From: Beverwykella pulmonaria
Taxonomy: Eukaryota > Ascomycota > Dothideomycetes > Pleosporales > Melanommataceae
Direction: 5' to 3'
Length of the DNA stretch: 64,000 nt
NCBI GenBank assembly: GCA_001599595.1
Contig: BCHH01000014.1
Span: forward strand, 832,355-896,354
Part shown: piece after piece, positions 1 to 11,225 of the stretch
Layout of the letters: every line of letters starts with the position of its first letter
Position numbering within the stretch: the first letter of the stretch is position 1
Made by a program: the position numbers and the translations under genes
Notes under the pieces: generated by a model
What the model saw: the letters and a program-made list of their open reading frames with translations, nothing else
The model's database searches: none
Told to the model about the DNA's origin: nothing

Positions 1-1
1 C

Positions 2-451
2 GAAGATAACATCGTTCCCATCCGCTACCAGGGCGCCGCGCCGCCTGTTTGGTGTCTCGTACTGGTTCTTATACCCATTGGTTCGGCCATCTACATTTCC
101 AGCACACGCTTCACAGACTTCCGCCACCAGGGCTTCGACATCCTCTTCGGCAGCTTGATCGGTATCGTTTCTTCCTGGTTCAGCTTCAGATGGTACCACC
201 TTCCCGTCATGCGAGGCGCCGGCTGGTCTTGGGGCCCGAGGAGCTATACCCGGGCGTGGGGAATCGGCGTTGGTGTCGGCTCGTATGTGGGGACCGAGGG
301 CTGGAGCCATAGGAAAGAGACGGAAACTCACAATAATAGTAATAGTAAAGGGAGGAATACTAGCGGGGCCGATGAGCTTGAGCTCGCGGGTATGACGGAG
401 AGTGAGAGGAATGTGGATGGGAGGAATTTGCAGGGCGTGCATGCTGTTTAA
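2..451 (+). CDS. PAP2-family phosphatase, C-terminal part (5' end outside window)
   Basis: Reading frame 2 is open from the window edge to the TAA at 449-451. It shows two hydrophobic segments around a conserved block S-T-R-F-T-D-F-R-H-Q-G-F-D followed by a Gly-Ser rich helix. This matches the third PAP2 signature (SRxxxxxHxxxD), in which His and Asp take part in the phospho-histidine mechanism. The family dephosphorylates lipids such as phosphatidate and diacylglycerol pyrophosphate in membranes; the fungal relatives are DPP1/LPP1-like. The tail after the last helix is hydrophilic and Asn/Glu rich, so probably cytosolic. The N-terminal helices and the first two motifs lie outside the window, so substrate class is inferred. 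Confidence 0.72.
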   Translation, partial: EDNIVPIRYQGAAPPVWCLVLVLIPIGSAIYISSTRFTDFRHQGFDILFGSLIGIVSSWFSFRWYHLPVMRGAGWSWGPRSYTRAWGIGVGVGSYVGTEGWSHRKETETHNNSNSKGRNTSGADELELAGMTESERNVDGRNLQGVHAV

Positions 452-953
452 TATCCCAGGTTGAAGATGTAGGTGTTGTATGGTGACAGGTATACAATGG
501 TTGCATTTCATGAGTGAAATACAAAAGTTGAATATACGTAGAGTTTTAATTCGAGAAAAGATAGCACAATCTTGCTTCAAATCTGTCTTCTTGGGTCTTG
601 ATTTTCTTATGGGTATGAAAGGGTTGGAAAAATAGGGTGTTTTTTTTTTATCTCTCCAGCATGCGTTGAATAAATGGCCAAAAAGAGGTATTCTCTCCGT
701 TCTCTTCAATTGCGCAAAATATGCTCTCACGTTGCCACTGTATGTATCAAGTACAGATTATTGTATTGTGAATGATTCTGGCGTCCGGAGGTCTTCACTC
801 GCTCACGTGATAGGGTGGTGACCTGAAAGCGCTCTAAGAGCCGCACATTCACCGCCCACTTTCTGCCCACTACACCAATAGCCATCCCCAAAGTTGTTGC
901 CGCCATCCTGAACATCTTGAATTCGCTCCCTCCACAACTGCCAACACATCGCC
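452..953. other. Intergenic, no gene seen
   Basis: This holds the 3' region of the PAP2 gene and the promoter of the zinc-finger gene. It contains a T9 run near 640. I see no coding frame or RNA gene. Confidence 0.6.
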
Positions 954-1865
954 ATGTCGGAGTACTGGAAATCAACCGTAAGTTGCTTGGCCCAAAACTT
1001 TCTCTGTCCTACACTAACCACTCCACAGCCAAAATACTGGTGCAAGTTCTGCGCCGTCTACGTAAAAGACACCAAACTTGAGCGCGCGCAACACGAAGCC
1101 ACTGGCCGCCACCAAGGCAGCATCCAACGGTCCCTCCGCGGTCTGCACCGCGAACAAGAAGCCGAAGGGCGCAAAGTCGCGAAAGCGAAAGCCGAGGTCG
1201 AAAGACTAAACGGGCTTGTGCCGTCCTCTGCGAGCACGGCTGCGCCATCGAACACCCCGAAACCAACGTACACAAAGGAAGTGCAGAAGAAGGAAACACT
1301 TGAGGATCGGAAGAAACAATGGGCGCAGCTCGCCGCGATGGGGGTTAAGGTTCCCGAAGAGGTGAGGGGCGAGAATGCGATGACGGGGGAGTGGAAGGTG
1401 GTTAGTACGAAGATTGTGGGAGAAGAGGAGAAAAAGCCGCTGAGCACGGGCGCGCGGAAGAGGAAGTTGGATGAGGAGGAAGAGGAGGCGTTGGCGGCGG
1501 GTGAGATGATCACAAAGAAGAAGGGGTGGGGCAATACGTTTAAGAACTTTCCTGGGAAGCTGGGCGGTGCGGGGGATGATGTGGATGAGCTGTTTAAGAA
1601 GGTTAAGAAGCCAGTGATTAAGAGTGAAAACCAGGTCAAGGCTGAGCCAGAGGTTAAGGAGTGGACTGAGGTGAAGGCGGAGGGAGTGGAGAGTCCGCTG
1701 CAGGATATCCCGACTGAAGGAGAGACATCTGAAAAGAACCCCGACACGACCGTCAAACTTGAAGAGATCAACGCGAATGCGGAAGAGAAAGTGTCCGTGA
1801 AAGCAGAGGAGGATGCGCCAGCTCCAGCCGTGATGTTCAAGAAACGGAAGAAGGTCGCCCGATGA
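954..1865 (+). CDS. U1-type C2H2 zinc-finger protein, WBP4-like (spliceosomal)
   Basis: Exons 954-977 and 1029-1865; the 51-bp intron (gtaagt...ccacag) is in frame, so the unspliced frame would also stay open. The spliced product is 286 aa. Residues 9-40 form a matrin/U1-type finger: YWCKFC, then H-(x)5-H (EHxxxGRHQGS-like). A basic/Glu-Lys coiled segment follows (about 40-75), then a long low-complexity Lys/Glu tail ending in a KKRKKVAR-type basic patch that could be a nuclear signal. WBP4/FBP21 and related U1-C-like proteins bind pre-mRNA or spliceosomal factors. No WW domain is visible, so the WBP4 assignment rests on the N-terminal finger and the adjoining coiled region only. Confidence 0.75.
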   Translation: MSEYWKSTVSCLAQNFLCPTLTTPQPKYWCKFCAVYVKDTKLERAQHEATGRHQGSIQRSLRGLHREQEAEGRKVAKAKAEVERLNGLVPSSASTAAPSNTPKPTYTKEVQKKETLEDRKKQWAQLAAMGVKVPEEVRGENAMTGEWKVVSTKIVGEEEKKPLSTGARKRKLDEEEEEALAAGEMITKKKGWGNTFKNFPGKLGGAGDDVDELFKKVKKPVIKSENQVKAEPEVKEWTEVKAEGVESPLQDIPTEGETSEKNPDTTVKLEEINANAEEKVSVKAEEDAPAPAVMFKKRKKVAR

Positions 1866-2627
1866 ATATACATTTGGACCACGATAGAAGACTTTTGAAG
1901 CTCAAGATTGCACGCCACATTCTGATGAGGCGATGCTACTTACAATGACCCATTCTACCACTCTTAAAACGGCTCGTTAGCGGTCACCGTCCTAAAGATA
2001 TAAGATATCCACCAGCAAGTCTATCTCACTGATGATGCTTCTTACTCTCCAGGACACGACATATTCTGCGCAGCATTAGCTTGCGCTCTTAGGAAGCCAT
2101 CCACTCAAAACTAAGACGAGGCATTAAATACAGAAATTTATTCATGGACTTTAAAAGTAAATGTCAAAGGTGCGTTGACCCTCTTGGAGACCTGGTAATA
2201 GCTACGAAGGGGCGCTCTGTAAAAGGGTACTTGAATTACCACGAATATAAAATTTATATATCTATCACGTTTACTAATTCGCAAGTTCAACTTGCCTTGT
2301 TTGTTTTCATGTGACTCCATACAGCTCGCTCTACGCAACCCACTTTTCAGACGCAGCTAAACTTTAATTTAAACCCCGGTTAAGTCGATGCCAAGCTTGT
2401 CGAACAACTCAAACCCGCGCGTCGACGCCAGACAACTATGAACTGTCCACATCCACACCTCGCGCCATTCACCACCTCCACTCCTCCCGATCCGATATAA
2501 AGCTGGCATGATCTGTCTGCCCACGCCACTCCCGCGATCTGTCTGGTTGAACGCAACCGGCTCCTAGACTACGCACCTCCGCGCTCAACAGTTTGGCCGC
2601 ACCAGACCGCAGACATCCTTCGCGACC
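1866..2627. other. Intergenic, no gene seen
   Basis: This lies between the zinc-finger gene and HIR1 and includes an AT-rich stretch near 2225-2285. No convincing coding frame was found; the short minus-strand frames lack protein-like composition. Confidence 0.55.
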
Positions 2628-5600
2628 ATGCACGTCGCCAAACCATTGTGGCTTACTCATCCCGGCGAACTCAAAGACTTTGAGGTATACAGCTGTCACG
2701 TATCTCCTGATGGAGCGCGTTTAGTTACTGCTGCTGGAGGTTGGTCCCCGCGCTGATGTTGCGGAGCTACAACGCGGTGCGCCGCACCCAAAGAACCCTA
2801 CTTACAACACTGCGCAGATGGATACGTACGGATATGGTCGACCGAAGCCATCCTGAACTCGAATAACCCCGATTACACAAAGCCCAAGCAGTTGGCTGCC
2901 ATCAGCCATCATTCGGGCACCATCCACGCTGTGCGCTTCTCGTCTACAGGCAAATATCTGGCCTCGGGCGCAGATGACAAGATCGTGTGTGTCTACGCGC
3001 TGGATCCCAATGCAGCCTCGCATGTTACGTTTGGTGGGTTAATGTCTTGGGGCGCAAGCTTTGCGACAGTTACTAAGGGTGAATAGGATCGAACGAGCCA
3101 CCGCCTATCGAAAACTGGAGGGTCCTTCGAAGACTCATCGGCCATGACAACGACGTGCAAGATTTGGGATGGTCTTTCGACTCGTCGATTTTGGTCTCGG
3201 TCGGATTAGACTCCAAAGTCGTTGTTTGGTCGGGGCATACGTTCGAGAAGCTGAAGACATTATCAAACCACCAGAGCCACGTCAAGGGCATCACATTCGA
3301 TCCGGCGAACAAATACTTCGCAACCTCGAGCGATGACCGGACTATCAAGATCTACAGATTCAACTCACCACCCCCGAATGCCACTCCACAAGACCAGGTC
3401 AACAACTTTATGCTCGAGCACACTATCACGGATCCATTCCAGGCCTCGCCGCTTACCACCTACTTCCGTCGTTGCTCCTGGTCCCCAGATGGAGCGCATA
3501 TAGCTGCTGCGAACGCTACGAACGGCCCAGTCAGCTCAGTTGCCATCTTGGCGCGTGGAACCTGGGATGGAGACATTAGCTTGATAGGCCACGAAGGTCC
3601 CACAGAAGTCTGCGCCTTTTCTCCAAGGATGTTCCACAGAGATGCACCTTCGCCGGCAAACACGGATGCAAATGGAAACTCTTTGCAGCATTCCGTGACG
3701 GTGGTTGCGTGTGCAGGCCAAGACAAGACTCTTAGTATCTGGAACACAAGTTACGCGCGTCCATTTCTAGTAGCGCAAGGGCTGGCGATGAAGTCGATAT
3801 CGGATCTTGCTTGGGCGCCGGACGGGGAAACACTATACGTGACCAGCTTAGACGGGAGCATTATGGTCCTGATGTTCGAACCTGGAGAACTGGGTTATCC
3901 AGCGTCTCTGATGGAGAATGAGAAATCCTTGTCGAAATTTGGCGGAGGTCGAAGAGTCGGGATTATTGAAGGGCCCGACGCTCTACACCTCGAAGAGAGC
4001 AGCAAAACCGGGGAATTGAGAGGAGTCCAGGGTAGGATGGGTGCCCTCATGGGAGATGGTGGCGCAGTGCAACCTGTGGAAGCTGCAAATGGGACCAACG
4101 GCATAAATGGCACGAACGGGGACTTGCCTGCCCTCACTAACGGCTCTACTCCGACACAACCACCAGTACCAGCATCAGCACCAGCAGAGCCTCCTGCCGA
4201 TCAAAGAGTCGAAAAGCTCAAGCAGCGGGTTACTGTTACGAAGGATGGTAGGAAGCGGATAGCACCGATGCTCCTCTCCTCAGCGTCAGGCATTGGCGCG
4301 TCTTCCCTACCCCAGACTCAACTAATATCTGCAACTATGACAGGGGGACAAACCACGAACCCACACAACATATTAGATCTCTCGAAGCCGTTTGATGGAT
4401 ATCCGAAAGGCGGCTTGGCTTCCATGATACTGGGAAACAAAAGAAAATTTGCCGAGATCGAGGGCGATGAAGACCGACAAGTTGAAAGGCGCCTGGCTGG
4501 TGCTGCGAAGAATGGGGGCGCAGCTATCGTTTTGAACAGTGAAAACGGCTTAGTTCCACCAACTGCCGCTGCGCCCATATCAAACGACGTAGCAGAACCT
4601 CCTAAAGTCCTGAGGCCAGCAATAGTCAGCCCTGCGCTAAGTGTAAGCCAGGTGCGATTAGCTGTACCAAAGATTAGGAGTATCATAATTCGGACTATGG
4701 ACGGCAGCGAACCGCCACCAGCGAATGGCATTGATGCAAGCACTGGAGGCAAAGCAGAGAATGCGGATGCTGTACTTCTGGAAGCTCGAAACGCCACAGG
4801 ACCTTCACGGACAGGCCGCCCTCAGGACCACGACCCGGCAAGGATAAATTGTACTAAGAAGGGGAAAAATCTTTGGCAAGACTTCCTTCCAAGGGCGGTA
4901 CTTCTTGTGACTGGAAATCCAAATTTCTTTGCCGCCTCATGCGAAGATGGCTCCATATACGCCTGGACACCTGCTGGGCGGCGGATGGTTAACGCCATGG
5001 TAATGGACGCACAGCCTGTCATCATGGATTGTCGAGGGTGGTGGTTGATGTGCATTACGGCAGTGGGAATATGCCATATATGGAATCTCAAGACAATGTC
5101 TTCCCCTCACCCACCAGTATCTCTGGCGCCCGTACTGGATATCGCATCTCACGCTCAAGGGCCCCATCTTACTCGATCCCCCGGTATTGTCTTTGCACGC
5201 CTAAACTCCGAAGGCCGACTTATAGTCGCTATGTCCAATGGCGAGGGATACACGTACTCTCCTGGCATGTACATTTGGCAACGAATATCAGAGCCGTGGT
5301 GGGCGGTTGGGAGCCAGTACTGGAACACAACCGATTCATCTGTCGGAAACGTCAAGTCATCGAGCGACAAGAGTCCTCCGAAGGAAACGAATGACCAGGT
5401 ATCCATCGAGAACGTATCAGCAGGAATCATTCCTATGTTGGAACGCAACACCACGAACCAGTTCCTTCTCCAAGGCCGCGCATTTTACCTTCAGCGCCTC
5501 ATCAAAGCCCTGATATCTGCCGAAGGCTACGAAACCTTTGAGGCCTGCGTCTCGGTGGCGCATCTCGAGAACAGAGTCGCCGCTGCCCTAACACTCGGCG

Positions 5601-5951
5601 CGAGAGAAGAATACAAGATTTATTTCTCCATGTACGTGAAGCGTATCGGTGCCGAGGGTATGAAGGGCAAGATCGAAGAGCTCCTGAGGAGCTTGACTGG
5701 CGACCTACTTGTCGAGGACGAGGGCGAGGAGAAGCTCAAGGAGGAGATCATCTGTGGGTGGAAGAGAGAGGATCTGCTTAAGGAGGTGGTGCTGATACTG
5801 GGTACGTTACTTCTCTTTTTCCCATACTTTACGATATTCGCTAACATTTGCAGGCAAACATCGCGATCTCCAGCGCATAACAGTTCCTTACGCGCGCCTT
5901 CTCGGCATTGTAAACGGCGGTGAATCAGGTGACCAGAGCATGACCATGTAG
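2628..5951 (+). CDS. HIR1: Histone chaperone HIR1/HIRA subunit
   Basis: Exons 2628-2739, 2818-3033, 3087-5801 and 5854-5951 encode 1046 aa. The N-terminal ~380 residues are WD40 repeats beginning MHVAKPLWLTHP; WD-type dipeptides such as RIWS, VVWS and SIW recur. A HIRA B-domain-like motif (RVTVTKDGRKRIAPM) lies near residue 490; in HIRA this segment contacts Asf1. The C-terminal Hira domain spans roughly 720-1000, starting at the segment containing DGSIYAWTPAGRRM. HIR1 with HIR2, HIR3 and HPC2 deposits H3-H4 independently of replication and represses histone genes. The last exon restores a conserved end (LGKHRDLQRITVPYARLLG) that the unspliced frame loses. Length and domain order fit the fungal family. 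Confidence 0.95.
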
Positions 5952-6577
5952 TGCAAGTTACTCTCGCTCTTGGATAGTCGCGGGTGTTCTTTCTTTCCTT
6001 TTATCATTCCTCGTTAGGGTCGGGCTACGAAAAGCATCAGGGTAGCGTCTGCGTCTCTATTCTGTATGTCTATGCATTTTGCGTGTTGCGCGTACTGGAC
6101 GCGGTAGGGTTGTATGGCGTCTGGTGCTAGGCTTCTGCTGCTTTTTCAGGGGCGCTGTAATACCACCGGTAGCATTATACTAGATTCTGGGATTGGATTC
6201 ATATCTTCATACCCCGGACTTGAAATTGGCCCCGACGCTTCAACCTCGTTGTTGGTTCTGCTTGCTTTTGCCTGCTTGCACCTGACCTCACCGATGTCAT
6301 AGGCTTGATAGGACTCTCACACATCACACCTCATGATCAGGTGGGTGACAGTGAGGTTACTTTTGGTGGTGAGCCACAGCGCCACATGCACTACTGCAGC
6401 GCTTTGACCATGGGCCGCTCCACAGCCACAATAGATGCACCTAATCCCTTCACCGACTGCAGCAAACCGACTGAGCCACTCTTCCCTGCGGCCTCTCAGC
6501 TCTTATGACCGTCTCGACTATTCTCCCGCAGTAGCATGGGCCCGCCCAAATGCAGCCATCAATTGCTATAGAGCGCC
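5952..6577. other. Intergenic, no gene seen
   Basis: This is the 3' region of HIR1 and the promoter of RIC1. Small open frames here (for example 6114-6302) show no domain or codon bias that I would trust. Confidence 0.55.
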
Positions 6578-9500
6578 ATGACGTATTGGCCCATTTCCTC
6601 GCCCTCCGTCTTCGCAGCCGCCAAGCACACGCTCCCCGAGCGCGCCACAACATCCCACGATGGCCTGGAGCCAACGAGCGATGGTCGGAGACAGGGCAAG
6701 AAGGCAGATGACAGCACGGGGAGCTCTGTTGCGGACTCGGAGGAGCTGTCGGAGGGCGATGAACCCTTGAGCAAAGAGAAGCGCGAGGAACAAAAGAAGA
6801 GCGCGAGCGCGGTTCCAAATCGTGGAACTGAACAATTGTCCGAAGACGATGTGTCGGGTGAGATTATCGGGATCAAAGTTACCCGCAGCGGGCACATGTT
6901 TGCGACCATCACTTGGTCTACTCTGACCATATGGCAGACCAAGGTACGTCTCTGTCGCATCCCCCCACCAAACATCGTCAATGGCTAACATCTTCCTAGC
7001 CCACAGTTATCCTGGCCTCTGTCCTTCGCTCTGCGCATTCCATTAAAACATATGGACCCAATATAAATATCCTCCTCCGCCCTGATTCCCAGATCTTCGT
7101 CGTACAGACCGCCCTCGGCTTCCTGATTACCTACTCTCTAGCGACTGACCCCACGTCCCGCGTCTACAAAACACACTTTGCCAACACATCCGGAGGGCAT
7201 TCGCGGAAGCATAGCGGCACCGGGGCTTTCAAGATACAACGGAATCATGACACGAACGCGGGACCTGGCGAAGGGAGCGGGATCAAGGAGCTCAGCCTCC
7301 GCTTTCGGATGGTCATACGCGTCGATGCAGGCATAGCCAGAGCACTGGCTTTAGATGACGAGCTCATTGTTGCGACGGAGAAACCAGCTGCCATCCAGTG
7401 CATTCGCTGGGCACCCGACAGTAGTGGCAGTCAAACGAGCACGGAGCTCCTGAGTCGAATGGCTTGGCTAGGAAAGAAGGCAAGCATTGTGGACATGATA
7501 CATGATCGGCCTATGAATCTGTCAACCTGGATCACTGGAGATGGAAAGGCATTTGCAGTTCAACGTCTACCTCCGAATACCTTGCAAGAAGGCAAACCCC
7601 ACCACAATCTCTTTAGGGGACACGGCTTCCATACGCCGGAAACCGACGCCGAGTATGGCGTGAAGGCTGCCATTAACGCGAGGTTCTCGCTGCTAGCTGT
7701 CGGTTGTGCCGATGGTGAAATATGTGTGTACACCGCACGCGACTACACTGGGAACATACCCCTTTCCCACAAATTCCGGCCTAATGTTTCAACGCCTGGG
7801 AAGCTTACTGTTCTGGCCTACTCTCCGGATGGATACTGCCTCTTTGCCGGCTATGAGCACGGATGGGCAATGTGGAGCGTCTATGGAAAGCCTGGAGGTA
7901 CCAGCTTCACGACCGATCGATACCTCTCTACAATGAACGACGAAGGATGGTTGCTTGGCGTCCAGGATGCTTTCTGGATTGGCGGTGGAGCTGAGATCCT
8001 GATCCTCCCCAACAATGACAACCGCTTGTTTTTGCTGGAGATGGCGCGCAGTGCCATCACGGGCTGCTTCTCCTCGGCCAACGTTTCGAGGTCGCTCATG
8101 CAAACCAGCTCTGGCTTTATGATCTATCGCGGCTACGAGTTGCCCGATCTTACCACAATCTCAGCGGATGTTTCTCTCTGGCATCACGTCCAGGTCCCGT
8201 CTCACTACTTAGTAGACCAATGGCCGATTCGCAGCGCAGTCATTTCGAATGACGGGAGATATGTCGCTGTTGCGGGGAGAAGAGGTCTCGCGCACTACAG
8301 TGTGAATAGTGGCCGATGGAAGACGTTTGATGACCCTTTTATGGAGAATGCGTTTACCGTTCGTGGGGGCATGTGTTGGTATCACCATGTCCTTATTGCT
8401 GCAATCGAGTCTCAGGACTCTCACGAGGTAGGGCAACTGGCTCTTGTAAAATAAGGTTTTAAGGAGCTGCTAACTTGCGGTCTAGATTCGGATTTTCTCG
8501 CGGGAATTGACCCTTGATAACGATCACGTAATGCATGTGCAACAACTCCCCTCCCCCATCGTACTGATTGCCCCATCTGGAGAAGATTCCCTTCTGGTCT
8601 ATACCTACGACAACATCCTGTATCACTACGTAATCAGTGTGTCTAATGCTAGTGTCAAGTTGATTCAGGTTGGCCAAATCGCACTGCATGGTATCATTCG
8701 CGCACCTCCTCGGGTCCGAGCATTGAGTTGGATATTACCAGAAGATCAAATGCGTTCGTTTTCCAGATCGGTCATCTCCGCCAAGGGCTGACAATAGCAA
8801 TAGATAACGGAGATCCTTCGCAAGATGTTGCCGTTGCCACTATATTATTTCTCGTCGATGGTAAGCTGGTTTTGCTTCAGCCTACCACAACGGAAGGCGG
8901 GGAACTAAAGTATGAGATGCGCATCATTGCACAGAACGTGGAGACATATGCGCTCATGCGGGACCATCCAACGTTCGCATTAGAAATGCAGGAGGACTCG
9001 CTACCGCCAAGTCCATCTGCAGGGCTAGCGATCAACGGAATGCATGGCCACGATCTGCGGGACTCCCTGTTCTTCTTCGATGGGCATGACGTCCGAGTCT
9101 GGATTGACATGCAGGATGTGTTATCCTCGGCGTCGGTTGAATTGGGGAGAGAACTGCCTAACCCTGTCAAGATCCCAGTCGACTTCTATCCGCTCTCCGC
9201 TCTTTTGAACAAAGGGATCGTATTTGGGGTGGAGTCGGAGCTGGTGCAGCGGAGAGATACCAGCTTCGCCTATTTGAGATTCGGAACACGGGTATGTGGA
9301 TGCCGACTCATGACCAATCGCTCGCTTGCCTTTGCTTACAACCCTCCAGACGCACCTCTTTCTGCCCGGGTTGCTGCGACATCACCTAGTGCAGTACAAC
9401 TCTCCTGCAGCATTGCATTTGAGCAACCACTACCAGCATCTGCTGTACTTCCCCCATGCACTAGAGATTCTCCTCCATGAAGTGCTTGATGAAGAGGTGG

Positions 9501-10156
9501 ACACAGCGCCGCCGCCAGAGCAAGCGCTCCTACCAAGCGTGCTTTCTTTTCTGAGTTCGTTCCCGCAGTACCTCGACATTGTGGTGCAGTGCACGCGCAA
9601 AACAGAAGTGCGCTCATGGCGAACTCTCTTCTCCAACCTCCCCCCTCCGCAAGAGCTATTTGAGGAATCTCTACAGAAGGGCAGTTTGAAGACGGCAGGA
9701 GGCTATCTACTCGTGCTTCACACATTCGAAGAGTTACACTCAACGAGCGACCAGGTAGTGCGGCTGCTGCAGCGCGCCAAAGCGGAGCAGGACTGGGACT
9801 TGTGCAAGGAACTGGCGCGGTTCCTGATGGCCCTGGACGAGTCTGGCGCAACACTCCGCCAGACGCTGGAGCAGGTAGAGCTGAGGTCTCACTCCTCTTC
9901 CGTGGCTGAACAAGCCACCCCCCCCTTCGCTTTCATGCCCACCGCCAGACTTGGCGTGCCGAGACGCGGGCGGAACAGTAACAATGGTGCGAATGGCACC
10001 ATCGCTGGCGTGGGTGTGGTGGACATTGGGTTCTCGGCGCCTGGCGATGTTGGGAGCGCAGCGAATCGGGGTTCCAGAGGGAGCAGTCGTAGTCCGGCGA
10101 GTTCGGGCACGCAGGCCGAAGATTACTTTGGCGCTGCGACCAGGAGCAGTGGTTAG
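6578..10156 (+). CDS. RIC1: RIC1, Rab6/Ypt6 GEF subunit
   Basis: Exons 6578-6943, 7000-8427, 8486-8753, 8804-9291 and 9350-10156 encode 1118 aa. The start MTYWPISSPSVFA matches the MYWPIGSP-type start of RIC1, and the N-terminal half is a degenerate WD40/beta-propeller region. The C-terminal RIC1 domain begins at about residue 840, shortly before the fourth splice junction, which restores THLFLPGLLRHHLVQYNSP. It runs to about 1040. RIC1 with RGP1 is the Golgi exchange factor that activates Ypt6/Rab6 for endosome-to-Golgi retrieval. The tail after the domain is Gly/Ser rich and poorly conserved. The intron at 8754-8803 has a GTTCGT donor and is required to keep frame. All introns are 50-58 bp. 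Confidence 0.93.
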
Positions 10157-11225
10157 CAATTCAAGCACATGTTTGCCATCACAACCACCACGTAAATTTA
10201 GCACTCTCGTATGATGTCCTGTATTCCAGGGTTTGCTTGTGTGTCTCTTCAGGAGATGGTGTCATTATGATAGGGCTAGAGCCCGCGGAGTTGTGATTCG
10301 AAGGAGGGATTGCGAAACTTGGCGTGAAGTGTGAATTGTACTCGGCGCCCTTTGCTCAGCTCTGATGGTGCTCGCTTCACCGTCGCGGCCGGCCTGGATA
10401 TTGCGTGGGCAAGGGGCGTGATTGGTCAGATAGACGATTTGGCGGGAAGGACAAGACTGTGCACTGTGGTCTTGCAAATTGAGTAGGCGGTGACTGCCTT
10501 GCAGGGTCTTGTACGCTGTTAACTTCTGCCGCCGGGGTCAGGAGTAAGCCTTTCACGTATATTGTTTCTATGGAAAGATGGATGGATGGGACAAAGGAGC
10601 TCTCGAGATGAGTTGAGATGCGGCCTGTCTCTGGATCTGGACGAACAGATGTGAAGAGTTTGACGCGTCACAGCAAGATTCAACGACGCGCGCGCACTTT
10701 GTGTGAGGGCTGGTGCCGACACTTGCACGGTCGACAGCAGACGGTGCAGTCGTCGACGACGATGCCCATTTCCTCTTCTAGTTTGCCCTAAGCTGGTTGG
10801 CCTAGTGGGGAGGGTGCGGCCCACGCTCCATAGAGCCTGTTGATGGTGTGAGTCTGGGCGGGCTCAGCCCTCAAGCGCGCCGTTTGGCTTCTGCACCTCT
10901 GCGCTCACATCGTGCTCCAACACTGCCACCCTCACCGTCTGCCGCCCCATCGCAGTCGCGCTGCGCATGCAAGAGCGCATATGCATGACGCACGATCTGA
11001 TATCGTAAATCCTCCCCTCGTGGTTTTAGTGCGTCGCCATCCTTTGATACATATATCATCGCCGCCGTATTGCATTCTGGAAGCCAAGCATCTACCGCCT
11101 TTCACAACCCATGACCCTCAACCTTGACACGCCTAACACAGTTCAATTCTTTGATTGATACAGTCTGCGCAGAGGCATGGTACATCCGAATTCGTCGCCA
11201 TCTCCCCTACGCTCCTCCATCGATC
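10157..11225. other. Intergenic and putative 5' leader of the Fungal_trans_2 gene
   Basis: No protein-coding gene was recognised. The last ~120 bp hold two upstream ATGs in front of the next gene: one opens a 15-codon frame closing at 11158, the other starts at 11177 out of frame with the main start. Confidence 0.5.
11111..11158 (+). promoter_or_regulatory. Upstream open reading frame
   Basis: ATG at 11111 reads 15 sense codons to TGA at 11156-11158, 67 bp before the chosen start of the downstream regulator. Whether it lies in the transcript is not shown by the sequence; if it does, it should lower translation of the main frame. Confidence 0.35.

Noticed and set aside
1058..1918. 286-aa minus-strand frame
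   Set aside because: Antisense of the Lys/Glu-rich zinc-finger gene. It has Phe/Ser-rich composition and no domain, while the plus frame has a clear finger and a consensus intron.
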